From: Chitinophagaceae bacterium
Lineage (GTDB): Bacteria; Bacteroidota; Bacteroidia; Chitinophagales; Chitinophagaceae
NCBI GenBank assembly: GCA_016703625.1
Contig: JADJBP010000001.1
Coordinates: 620,001 to 684,000, forward strand
Reading direction: 5' to 3'
Length of the DNA stretch: 64,000 bases
The notes below the pieces were generated by a model, which saw only the letters and a list, made by a program, of their open reading frames with translations, searched no databases and was not told where the DNA came from. Made by a program: the position numbers and the translations under genes. Shown here piece by piece: positions 27,351 to 35,870 of the stretch; within the stretch, counting starts at the first letter, position 1, and each line of letters starts with the position of its first letter.

Positions 27351-28307
27351 ATGATGCTTAACGAAATTCAGGTAACAGGAAATAAAGATACCCGCAGCGG
27401 TTTTGGGGATGGCATTTTGGAAGCCGCCCGTAAAAATTCCAATATTATTGCACTTACGGCCGACCTTGCGGGCTCTTTAAAACTTAACGGATTTATAAAA
27501 GAATTTCCCGAAAGATTTATCCAGTGCGGCATTGCAGAAGCGAATATGATGGGTATTGCAGCCGGTTTGACCATCGGGGGTAAAATTCCTTTTACCACTA
27601 CTTTTGCCAATTTTTCTACCGGAAGGGTTTATGACCAGATACGCCAGAGTATTGCCTACAGCGGCAAAAATGTTAAGATCTGTGCTTCGCATGCAGGGCT
27701 TACTTTAGGCGAAGACGGTGCCACACACCAGATACTGGAAGACATTGGCTTGATGAAAATGTTACCGGGTATGACCGTGATCGTACCTGCAGATTATAAC
27801 CAGACCAAAGCCGCAACTATGGCCATTGCCGATCACCAGGGGCCCGTTTACCTGCGTTTTGGCCGCCCCGTTTGGCCCATTTTTACCAGCGAATCCGATT
27901 TTGTGATCGGTAAGGCCCAGCAATTATCAACAGGAACTGATGTGTCGATCTTTGCCTGCGGACACCTGGTATGGAAAGCCGTTGAAGCCGGGAAGATCCT
28001 GGAAGAAAAAGGGATCAGTGTTGAAGTGATAAATATCCATACCATTAAACCTTTGGATGTGGATGCTGTTGTGGCTTCCATCCGCAAAACCAAATGTGCC
28101 GTTACTGCGGAAGAACATAACATCATTGGCGGACTGGGAGACAGCATTGCACAAACAGCAGCCCGGCATTTCCCAATCCCCATAGAATATATCGGTACCA
28201 ACGATACATTTGGCGAAAGCGGAAAACCTTTGGATCTGTTAAAAAAATATGGCCTGGATACCGGTAATATAGTAGCTGCGGCCGAAAAAGTAATATCGAG
28301 GAAATAA
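27351..28307 (+). CDS. Transketolase, C-terminal subunit
   Basis: A 318-residue protein covering the pyrimidine-binding and C-terminal domains of transketolase (GDGILEAARKNSNIIALTADL; CGIAEANMMGIAAGL with the cofactor Glu; EEHNIIGGLGDSIAQ). The thiamine-pyrophosphate-binding N-terminal half is absent; in Bacteroidota the enzyme is often split into two genes, normally adjacent. Its partner is not in this window on either side, so it must be elsewhere. It belongs to the pentose phosphate pathway. Confidence 0.9.
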   Translation: MMLNEIQVTGNKDTRSGFGDGILEAARKNSNIIALTADLAGSLKLNGFIKEFPERFIQCGIAEANMMGIAAGLTIGGKIPFTTTFANFSTGRVYDQIRQSIAYSGKNVKICASHAGLTLGEDGATHQILEDIGLMKMLPGMTVIVPADYNQTKAATMAIADHQGPVYLRFGRPVWPIFTSESDFVIGKAQQLSTGTDVSIFACGHLVWKAVEAGKILEEKGISVEVINIHTIKPLDVDAVVASIRKTKCAVTAEEHNIIGGLGDSIAQTAARHFPIPIEYIGTNDTFGESGKPLDLLKKYGLDTGNIVAAAEKVISRK

Positions 28308-28327
28308 GGTATATTAAACCTTTTTAT

Positions 28328-28415
28328 AAAAAACCAATCTTATACCTGTTTCGCAGTAATAAGCATTTAATCCAAAAGAATTAAATTGCCTGGCGAAATG
28401 AAAGATTGGTTTTTT
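28328..28415. repeat. 88-nt extended hairpin before the sigma-factor gene
   Basis: A perfect 14-bp stem joins 28328-28341 to 28402-28415. Inside it, TTTCGC pairs with GCGAAA, and ATTTAAT with ATTAAAT around a CCAAAAGA loop. The result is one long rod with small internal bulges, ending in six T. It could terminate the transketolase transcript, act as a leader structure for the sigma gene, or be a MITE-like element. Confidence 0.6.
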
Positions 28416-28434
28416 GTATTTATGCTCAACCGAC

Positions 28435-28986
28435 ATGACTGAAAATTTGGACGATAAAGAACTATTGATTCAGTTCAGGGAACCTGCAACCAAAGAACGC
28501 AGTTATACCCTGATCATAAAAAAATACCAGGAAAAACTTTACTGGCATATACGCCGTATGGTGGTATCACACGATGATGCCAACGACGTGTTGCAGAATA
28601 TGTTCATTAAAGTATGGAAATCACTGGAGCATTTCAGGGAAGACAGCCAGTTATATACCTGGCTTTACCGTATTGCCACCAACGAAAGCTTAACCTTCCT
28701 GGAACAGCAGAAAAAAAGATCCTCGGTCTCGCTGAGTGATGTGGAATCAGGACTTAGTAACAAACTGCAGGCCGATAAACATTTTGATGCCAATAAACTG
28801 GAATGGAAATTACAGGTTGCCATACAGCAGTTGCCGGAAAAACAGCGGGTGGTCTTTAATTTAAGATATTATGATGAAATGCCTTATGAAAAAATGAGTA
28901 AGGTATTGGAAACCAGTGAAGGAGCTTTAAAAGCGAGCTACCACCACGCAGTAAAAAAAATTGAGAATTTTATACTGAATAGTTAA
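28435..28986 (+). CDS. ECF-type RNA polymerase sigma factor
   Basis: A 183-residue sigma-70-family protein with region 2 (YWHIRRMVVSHDDANDVLQN, FIKVWKSLEHFREDSQLYTW) and region 4 (LPEKQRVVFNLRYYDEMPYEKMSKVLETSEGALKASYHHA, quoted in parts). Start at 28435 (MTENLDDKE). It is followed 34 bp later by a single-span membrane protein and then by a Spy-like periplasmic protein; this order suggests an envelope-stress circuit in which the second gene is the anti-sigma factor. Confidence 0.9.
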   Translation: MTENLDDKELLIQFREPATKERSYTLIIKKYQEKLYWHIRRMVVSHDDANDVLQNMFIKVWKSLEHFREDSQLYTWLYRIATNESLTFLEQQKKRSSVSLSDVESGLSNKLQADKHFDANKLEWKLQVAIQQLPEKQRVVFNLRYYDEMPYEKMSKVLETSEGALKASYHHAVKKIENFILNS

Positions 28987-29020
28987 ACTTTTTAACAAAA
29001 CCGCAGTCTTATAAACGCAG

Positions 29021-29767
29021 ATGAAAAATAACCCGGACATATTGAACGAATTGAAGGATCTGAGTCCTGTTTTGGCAGCGATTGAAAAAGTAAATGTTTT
29101 TACGGTGCCCGATGGATATTTTGAACACCTGGGTGCAGGGATCATGATGGGGATTGAAAATGAATCCGGTTCAGGCAATAAAGCCAATACGGTTTTAGCA
29201 GATGCAGGTGTTCCTGATGGTTATTTTGATTCGCTGGCAACTGCAATTTTGTCTAAAGTAAAAGCAATGGATGGAGATGATGCTGCAGCAGAGATACGTG
29301 CTTTATCACCCATGTTGTACAGTATTCAGGATGAAAAGGTTTTCCAGGTACCAGCCGGGTATTTCGAAGATTTAAGTGAGATCATATTGCAGAAAGTAAA
29401 ACCACAACCCGCAGTTATAAAGATGCAAAGGCGCAGCAGCAGTTTCCTGAAATATGCAGCCGCCGCAGTATTTACCGGGGTGATGGCGTTGGGTGTTTTT
29501 AAATTTACCGGAAATAACACGGAAATAGCCTTGCCTGATTATGTAACTGCAGGTTTGCTGGTACAGGATGTTGACGGGGAACTGGCAAAAATTGCTGACG
29601 ATGAAATTGTAAAATTCCTGGAGGCCAGCGGCACAGACGTTAAAACCGCATTTGTAGTAAACAGTATTGATGAAAATGAACTGCCTTCGGAAGAAGAATA
29701 CCTGCTGGATGATAAGACACTGGATAATTACCTGAACAGTATTAATATGGATGCATTAAAAAATTAA
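29021..29767 (+). CDS. Single-span membrane protein with internal repeats, candidate anti-sigma factor
   Basis: A 248-residue protein. The N-terminal cytoplasmic half carries three related repeats: VFTVPDGYFEHLGAGIM, GVPDGYFDSLATAILSKVK and VFQVPAGYFEDLSEIILQKVK; two are preceded by LSP(V/M)L segments. A basic stretch (KMQRRSSSFLK) precedes one membrane helix (residues about 145-165). The C-terminal part is acidic and would face the periplasm. It lies directly after an ECF sigma gene. I recognise no named anti-sigma domain; the role is inferred from position and topology. Confidence 0.75.
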   Translation: MKNNPDILNELKDLSPVLAAIEKVNVFTVPDGYFEHLGAGIMMGIENESGSGNKANTVLADAGVPDGYFDSLATAILSKVKAMDGDDAAAEIRALSPMLYSIQDEKVFQVPAGYFEDLSEIILQKVKPQPAVIKMQRRSSSFLKYAAAAVFTGVMALGVFKFTGNNTEIALPDYVTAGLLVQDVDGELAKIADDEIVKFLEASGTDVKTAFVVNSIDENELPSEEEYLLDDKTLDNYLNSINMDALKN

Positions 29768-29775
29768 ACCCGATC

Positions 29776-30207
29776 ATGAAAAAATATATACTCATACTCA
29801 CTTTATTTCTTGGCAGCTTTTATACTGTATTTGCACAGGAAAATCAGCCGGGAGATGATCTAAGCAAACAGGAAAAAATACGGGCACTGTATGTAGCCTA
29901 TGTAACACAACAGCTGAATCTTACACCTGATGAAGCACAGAAATTCTGGCCACTGCATACCCAGTTTGAAGCAGACCTGAAAGGGGTAAAAAATGATATG
30001 CCCGAACTGGATAAACAACAGGCCAGGCTCAATGTCAAAAAGAAATACCAGGATCAATTCAGCAAGGTCATAGGTGCTAACCGTTGTGAACGCTTTTTCA
30101 GAATGGATGGTGAGTTTAAGCGAAAACTGATGGACAGGGTACAAAAGCAGGGCAATAATCCCCAGCGGCCAAATCAACAACGGCCCAGGGGAAGACGTAA
30201 CCAGTAA
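29776..30207 (+). CDS. Spy/CpxP-like periplasmic protein
   Basis: A 143-residue protein with a signal peptide (KKYILILTLFLGSFYTVFAQ). The mature part is helical, with LNLTPDEAQKFWPLHTQFE, reminiscent of LTxxQ-type Spy/CpxP/CnrX proteins that bind misfolded protein or metal in the periplasm. The C-terminus is basic and rich in Pro, Gln and Arg. It follows the membrane protein by 8 bp and ends the operon before a terminator. A sensor role for the sigma factor is inference. Confidence 0.72.
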   Translation: MKKYILILTLFLGSFYTVFAQENQPGDDLSKQEKIRALYVAYVTQQLNLTPDEAQKFWPLHTQFEADLKGVKNDMPELDKQQARLNVKKKYQDQFSKVIGANRCERFFRMDGEFKRKLMDRVQKQGNNPQRPNQQRPRGRRNQ

Positions 30208-30225
30208 ATACTGGAAATTAGTATT

Positions 30226-30268
30226 AAAAAACTCCTTTTTGAGCAACATGCTTTAAAAGGAGTTTTAG
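30226..30268 (+). terminator. Intrinsic terminator of the sigma operon
   Basis: AAAACTCCTTTT (from 30227) pairs with AAAAGGAGTTTT (to 30266) around a loop of about 16 nt. The A-rich and T-rich flanks allow termination in both directions. Confidence 0.75.
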
Positions 30269-30348
30269 TATTTATATGCTCCTGTTTTTCCGGGCTAAAG
30301 TGACAAATAAACCTTCATGTAATTTTTTTTCAATTTACTCCCCGATTT

Positions 30349-30380
30349 TTTGCCATTCCGCCCCTCTTCCCCTACCTTTG
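30349..30380 (+). promoter_or_regulatory. Canonical Bacteroidota promoter of atpA
   Basis: TTTG at 30349-30352 and TACCTTTG at 30373-30380 are separated by 20 bp, matching the -33/-7 consensus of the primary sigma factor in this phylum. The start codon of atpA is 46 bp downstream. atpA therefore has its own promoter here. Confidence 0.8.
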
Positions 30381-30426
30381 CAGCCTTGAAAAAAAGGCCT
30401 TTTACTAAAAATATCAATTAACGATT

Positions 30427-32004
30427 ATGGTAGAAATTAAACCAGACGAGATCTCCGCAATTCTTCGCCAGCAGCTAAGCAATTTTAATGCAGGCGCCAG
30501 TTTGGAAGAAGTAGGAACCGTTTTACAGGTGGGTGATGGTATTGCCCGTGTTTACGGATTAAACAATGTCCGTTCAGGTGAACTGGTAGAGTTTGACAAT
30601 GGTGTAAGAGCCATCGCACTGAACCTGGAAGAAGACAATGTGGGTGTGGTACTGATGGGCGACAGCAGTGAGATCAAAGAAGGAGATAAAGTAAAGCGCA
30701 CCGGCCAGATCGCTTCTATTAAAGTAGGAGAAGGCATGAGCGGACGCGTGATCAATACCCTGGGTGAACCGATCGATGGTAAGGGCCCAATCAAAGGTGA
30801 ATTGTATGAAATGCCCCTGGAGCGTAAAGCACCGGGTGTAATTTTCCGTGAGCCGGTAAAAGAACCACTGCAAACCGGTATCAAAGCCATTGATGCGATG
30901 ATCCCCATTGGCCGTGGACAGCGTGAGCTGATCATTGGAGACCGCCAGACCGGCAAATCGGCCATCGCTATTGATACCATCATCAATCAAAAAGAATTTT
31001 ACGCAGCAGGAAAGCCTGTTTATTGCATATACGTGGCTATCGGGCAGAAAGCATCAACCATTGCAGGCGTAATGAAGACCCTGGAAGAGTATGGTGCTAT
31101 GGCTTATACCACCATTGTAGCTGCATCAGCTTCTGACCCGGCTCCATTACAGTTCTATGCACCCTTTGCAGGAGCTGCCATCGGTGAATTTTTCCGTGAT
31201 ACGGGCCGCCCGGCTTTGATCATTTATGATGATCTTTCCAAACAGGCTGTGGCTTACCGTGAGGTTTCTTTTTTATTAAGAAGACCACCGGGACGTGAAG
31301 CTTATCCTGGTGACGTATTTTACTTACATAGCCGTTTACTTGAAAGAGCTGCCAAAGTTGTATCTAAAGATGAAATTGCACAGCAGATGAATGACCTGCC
31401 TGAATCGATCAGGCACCTGGTAAAAGGGGGTGGTTCTTTAACAGCACTGCCGATCATTGAAACACAGGCAGGTGACGTATCTGCATATATTCCAACAAAC
31501 GTGATTTCTATTACCGACGGACAGATATTCCTGGAAGGTAACCTGTTCAACGCCGGTATCCGCCCGGCTATTAACGTAGGTATCTCCGTTAGCCGTGTGG
31601 GAGGAAATGCCCAGATCAAATCCATGAAAAAAGTGGCAGGTACTTTAAAATTAGACCAGGCACTTTACCGGGAACTTGAGGCTTTCAGTAAGTTTGGCGG
31701 TGACCTGGATGCTGCTACTAAAAACGTAATTGACAAAGGTGCCAGGAACGTGGAGATCTTAAAGCAGCTGCAGTATTCACCCATGAGCGTTGAAAAGCAG
31801 GTTGCCATGATCTACCTCGGAACCCAGGGCTTGTTAAGGGAAGTGGCTGTTAAAAATGTAAAGGCATTTGAAGAGCATTTCCTGATGGAAATGGAAAACA
31901 AACATCCGGAGACATTAGTAGAATTTAAGAAAGGGAATTTGAGTGAAGATGGAATTAATAAAGTGACCGAGCTGGCTAAATCATTAACAGGCCAGTATAA
32001 ATAA
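30427..32004 (+). CDS. atpA: F1F0 ATP synthase subunit alpha
   Basis: A 525-residue alpha subunit with Walker A GDRQTGKSAIAID, the catalytic-site region PGREAYPGDVFYLHSRLLERAA and the arginine-finger region NVGISVSRVGGNAQ. It has its own promoter and terminator and is not followed by atpG. The atpB-E-F-H genes are 27 kb to the left on the other strand. The subunit itself looks complete. Confidence 0.97.
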   Translation: MVEIKPDEISAILRQQLSNFNAGASLEEVGTVLQVGDGIARVYGLNNVRSGELVEFDNGVRAIALNLEEDNVGVVLMGDSSEIKEGDKVKRTGQIASIKVGEGMSGRVINTLGEPIDGKGPIKGELYEMPLERKAPGVIFREPVKEPLQTGIKAIDAMIPIGRGQRELIIGDRQTGKSAIAIDTIINQKEFYAAGKPVYCIYVAIGQKASTIAGVMKTLEEYGAMAYTTIVAASASDPAPLQFYAPFAGAAIGEFFRDTGRPALIIYDDLSKQAVAYREVSFLLRRPPGREAYPGDVFYLHSRLLERAAKVVSKDEIAQQMNDLPESIRHLVKGGGSLTALPIIETQAGDVSAYIPTNVISITDGQIFLEGNLFNAGIRPAINVGISVSRVGGNAQIKSMKKVAGTLKLDQALYRELEAFSKFGGDLDAATKNVIDKGARNVEILKQLQYSPMSVEKQVAMIYLGTQGLLREVAVKNVKAFEEHFLMEMENKHPETLVEFKKGNLSEDGINKVTELAKSLTGQYK

Positions 32005-32024
32005 TAATATTTATTAGTACATGG

Positions 32025-32051
32025 AAAGGAGAGAAGCGATTCTCTCCTTTT
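32025..32051 (+). terminator. Intrinsic terminator after atpA
   Basis: AAAGGAGA (32025-32032) pairs with TCTCCTTT (32041-32048), followed by further T. It lies 20 bp after the atpA stop, so atpA is a single-gene transcript. Confidence 0.8.
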
Positions 32052-32127
32052 TTATTTGCAAATTGCCGAAATGGCATGAAAAAATTTTGGCTTGCTGTTT
32101 GCATTTTTCAGGTAAAAATATTTGATC

Positions 32128-32821
32128 ATGACAGGGATAATTATGATTTCGATACTTTTTTATGCTCATTGGCATGCTGGTACAGTACAGGTTAAAAAGC
32201 AAATTTGCTCAATACAGCAAAGTGCCTACCAGCAGCGGTATGAGCGGAAAGGAAATTGCCGAAAAAATGTTGCGGGATAATGGGATCTACGATGTAAAAG
32301 TAACTTCCGTTGACGGGTTTTTATCGGATCATTATAACCCGCTTAACAAAACCGTTAATCTCAGTCCTGATGTATATGCAGGCTCCAACGTTTCTGCTGC
32401 CGCAGTGGCAGCGCATGAATGCGGGCATGCGGTTCAGCATGCCACCGCTTATTCCATGCTTACATTAAGAAGCAAAATGGTGCCCGCAGTGAAGATCAGC
32501 AGTACCTTATCTCAATGGATCATTATCATTGGTTTTGGCATGCTGGGTTTTGGCGGTGGTAACCCAACCGTTTTATTGATCGGTATCGGTTTATTTGCCG
32601 TTACCACTCTATTTACGGTGATCACCTTACCGGTAGAATTTGATGCTTCAGCCAGGGCATTACAATGGCTCGATACGGCCCGTATCACAACCGGCTCGGA
32701 ACATACCCAGGCAAAAGATGCTTTAAAATGGGCGGCCATGACCTATGTTGTAGCGGCTTTGGCTTCCATTGCCATGCTGGTTCAGTATATTTTAATTTAC
32801 CAGGGCCGCAGCAGGGATTAA
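32128..32821 (+). CDS. YugP-like zinc metallopeptidase (frameshifted near start)
   Basis: About 230 residues. From the ATG at 32128 the frame gives MTGIIMISILF; the main frame continues MLIGMLVQYRLKSKF from 32162. They join if one T is removed from the T6 run at 32156-32161, giving one N-terminal membrane helix of normal family length. AAHECGHAVQH is the HExxH-like zinc site; two more membrane segments and a C-terminal helix follow. Family members are membrane peptidases of poorly known function. Confidence 0.83.
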
Positions 32822-32859
32822 ACAAAAACAGTTCCTTTTTTTAAGGGATCACAATCAAC

Positions 32860-32867
32860 TATATTTG
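32860..32867 (+). promoter_or_regulatory. -7 element for the clpP-clpP transcript
   Basis: TATATTTG matches TAnnTTTG and lies 39 bp before the ATG at 32907. It rules against the in-frame TTG at 32865, which it overlaps. Confidence 0.6.
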
Positions 32868-32906
32868 CGTACAATAAAAAGTTTAATTAACAGCAATTTC
32901 AATATT

Positions 32907-33605
32907 ATGAACTTTGGAAAAGAATTTGAAAAATATGCCGTAAAGCACAGGGGTATCAGCAGTAATGTGCTTGATGCTTATGTAAAGCATAATGTGACGA
33001 ACCTTACACCCAACATCATTGAAGAAAGGCCGATGAATGTAGCCGTGATGGATGTGTACAGCCGTTTAATGATGGACAGGATCATTTTCCTGGGTTATCC
33101 CATCAATGATGAAGTGGCAAACATTGTTACTGCCCAGTTATTGTTCCTGGAAAGTACCGACCGTACCAGGGATATCCAGATGTATATCAATTGCCCGGGT
33201 GGTGGTGTGTATGCCGGTCTGGGAATGTATGATACCATGCAGTTCATCACACCGGATATTGCAACCATCTGTACCGGTATGGCAGCCAGTATGGGTGCGG
33301 TTTTGATGTGTGCAGGAGCCAAGGGAAAACGTACTGCATTAAAACATAGCCGCATCATGATGCACCAGCCCAGTGCCGGTGCAGGCGGACAGGCAAGTGA
33401 TATAGAGATCACGGTTAATGAAGTAAAAAAAGTTAAACAGGAATTGTACGAGATCATTGCATTTCATACCGGCCAGCCGGTTGAAAAAGTTGCCGTTGAT
33501 TGCGACCGTGATAAATGGTTAACATCATCTGAAGCTAAAGAATATGGCCTGATTGATGAAGTATTATTAATGAACCTGAAAAAACAAAAAAAAGATCAGA
33601 AATAA
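32907..33605 (+). CDS. clpP: ClpP protease subunit (first copy)
   Basis: A 232-residue serine peptidase with the nucleophile in TGMAASMGAVL, the histidine in MMHQPSAG and the aspartate in DCDRDKW. The N-terminus is extended by about 30 residues compared with E. coli ClpP. ClpP rings degrade proteins unfolded by ClpX. A second clpP starts 10 bp later, then clpX after a terminator. Two different ClpP subunits may form mixed rings. Confidence 0.92.
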   Translation: MNFGKEFEKYAVKHRGISSNVLDAYVKHNVTNLTPNIIEERPMNVAVMDVYSRLMMDRIIFLGYPINDEVANIVTAQLLFLESTDRTRDIQMYINCPGGGVYAGLGMYDTMQFITPDIATICTGMAASMGAVLMCAGAKGKRTALKHSRIMMHQPSAGAGGQASDIEITVNEVKKVKQELYEIIAFHTGQPVEKVAVDCDRDKWLTSSEAKEYGLIDEVLLMNLKKQKKDQK

Positions 33606-33615
33606 ATTATCAGTT

Positions 33616-34240
33616 ATGAATTTGTACAAAAACAATTTGACGCGTTTTGAGGATGAAGACAAACCCGAAGGCACCCCGGAAAATCCCATGGAGAAAATGA
33701 TGAGCAGCTGGCAGTTTGATAAAAAATTTATTGAACACCGTAAGATATTTTTATGGGGTGTGGTGGATGATAAAAGTGCAAAAGACATCACCAACAGGCT
33801 GATGTACCTGGAGGCTATTGACCCGGGTAAAGAAATTACTTTTTACATCAACAGTCCCGGCGGCATGGTAACCAGCGGCATGGTCATCTATGATACCATG
33901 CAAATGATCAGTAGCCCGGTAAGTACTGTTTGTATGGGTATGGCTGCCAGTATGGGCAGTATCTTATTAAGTGGCGGCACAAAAGGCAAGCGTTTTATCT
34001 TTCCCCCATGGCGAAGTGATGATTCACCAGCCAAGCGGCGGCGGGCAGGGTACCAGCGCCGACCTGGAGATCATGGCCGGCCAGATCAAAAAAACCAAGC
34101 TGAAGGGTGCCGAAATAGTGGCAAAAAACTGCGGGCAAACCGTTGAAAAAGTGATCAAGGATTTTGACCGTGATTACTGGATGGACGCCAGGGAATCAAT
34201 AGCATATGGTATTGTGGATGATGTATTGTCGAAAGTTTAA
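33616..34240 (+). CDS. clpP: ClpP protease subunit (second copy, frameshifted)
   Basis: About 207 residues. The first part has the nucleophile in MGMAASMGSIL; after a C5 run at 34003-34007 the frame must lose one C to continue FPHGEVMIHQPSGGGQGTSAD, giving the catalytic His, and then DFDRDYWMDA with the Asp. All three catalytic residues are present once the frame is restored, so this is probably a functional gene with a sequence error. It follows the first clpP closely and precedes a strong terminator. Confidence 0.9.
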
Positions 34241-34262
34241 ATATATATTAAAATCAAAATAC

Positions 34263-34287
34263 AAAGCCTCCCCGGGAGGCTTTTTTT
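34263..34287 (+). terminator. Strong intrinsic terminator after clpP-clpP
   Basis: GCCTCCC and GGGAGGC form a 7-bp GC-rich stem (34266-34280) with one unpaired base, preceded by AAA and followed by seven T. clpX is therefore transcribed separately. Confidence 0.9.
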
Positions 34288-34398
34288 AATTAAAGCAACG
34301 TTCAGGACAGGTAACTTGTCTTAATTATGCAATACACTTGTTTTTTGTAACTTTACATTTACTTTAAAACCGGGGTACCGGTAAACCGGGAAATTGAT

Positions 34399-35639
34399 AT
34401 GGCTAAACAACAATCTTTACATTGTTCTTTTTGCGGCCGCAACCGCGATGAAGTTAAGATACTCATTGCCGGGCAGGACGGGCATATTTGCGAAAACTGT
34501 GTAGAGCATGCCGAGGAGATCATTGAACAGGAACTGGGCAACGCCAAAGAAAATAAGCAACACGCTACACCCGCCAATAAATTAACAGTAAGAAAGCCTA
34601 TTGAAATAAAAAAATTCCTCGATGATTATGTGATCGGGCAGGAAGATGCCAAAAAAATACTGGCAGTTGCTGTATACAATCATTATAAAAGGCTGAACCA
34701 GAAAATAGAGAATGATGTAGAGATCGAAAAAAGCAACATCATCATGGTTGGTGAAACAGGAACCGGTAAAACATTGCTGGCCAAATCAATAGCCAGGATG
34801 CTGAATGTTCCCTTTGCCATTGTAGATGCAACCGTTTTTACAGAAGCCGGTTATGTGGGTGAAGATGTGGAAAGCATGCTCAGCCGCTTATTACAGGCCT
34901 GTAACTATGATGTACCATCTGCCGAAAAAGGAATTGTTTTTATAGATGAGATAGACAAGATCGCCCGTAAAAGTGATAACCCGTCCATTACCAGGGATGT
35001 GAGTGGCGAAGGTGTTCAGCAGGGCTTATTAAAATTGCTCGAAGGAACCGAAGTGCTGGTGCCACCACAGGGTGGACGTAAACACCCCGAGCAAAAACTG
35101 ATCAAGGTAAATACACAGAATATCCTGTTCATTTGCGGAGGCGCCTTTGATGGTGTTGATAAGATCATCGCCCGCCGGGTAAATACCAATGCCATTGGTT
35201 TTAATGTAAATAAAGAATTACAGGATTACCAGCACAATAACCTGCTGCATTTTGTGAATGCGGTAGATCTGAAGCATTTTGGTTTAATACCCGAACTGTT
35301 GGGCCGTTTACCGGTAGTCACTTATTTGAATCCATTGGATGCCGAAACCCTCCGCAGCATTTTAACTGAACCTAAAAATGCCCTCATCAAACAGTTTACC
35401 CGCTTATTTGAAATTGAAGGTATAGCCCTTAAGTTTGAACCGGCTGTTTATGACTTTATGGTTGAAAAGGCACTGGAATATAAACTCGGTGCCCGTGGCC
35501 TGCGAAGCATTGCCGAAAGTATCCTTACAGATGCCATGTTTGAATTACCCTCTCAAAAGTAAAGGAATTTGAAGTCACCCTGGAATATGCCCATCGGAAA
35601 TTCAGCAGCAGTAAACTGAGTATGCTTAAAGTGGCGTAG
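34399..35639 (+). CDS. clpX: ClpX ATPase, protease specificity subunit (frameshifted at 3' end)
   Basis: About 413 residues. The N-terminal zinc finger uses Cys9, Cys12, Cys31 and Cys34. The AAA+ core has Walker A GETGTGKTLLAKS, Walker B IVFIDEIDKIARK and sensor-2 LGARGLRS. The frame as given stops early at 35562; adding one A to the A4 run at 35555-35558 continues KVKEFEVTLEYAHRKF to the TAG at 35637-35639, the normal C-terminus. ClpX unfolds substrates for ClpP. Confidence 0.93.
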
Positions 35640-35706
35640 TACATGGTCTGACGCCCTCGTCTGACCATGTATAAAATAAGGCCAGATGCCCTCGTATCAC
35701 CATGTA
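35640..35706. repeat. Two diverged copies of a hairpin repeat after clpX
   Basis: The first copy folds as TACATGGTC / GACCATGTA and GACG / CGTC around CCCT (35640-35671). The second copy at 35685-35706 matches 35650-35671 at 19 of 22 positions, 35 bp further on. The first lies directly at the clpX stop. No poly-T follows, so this looks like a REP-type element rather than a terminator. The rest of 35640-35870 has no gene. Confidence 0.6.
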
Positions 35707-35870
35707 GCTGGTGTTCCGGATAATACAGTAACCACGTATTCATAAGATTCCCATTCCTTTTCTCCCCAATTTTCAAACAACCCAATAACATTTTAGGTGG
35801 TTGGATTATTTCATTTTATTTTTACAGGGTTCAAAGCCAACAATATTACATCTTAAATCTAAAATAGTAA

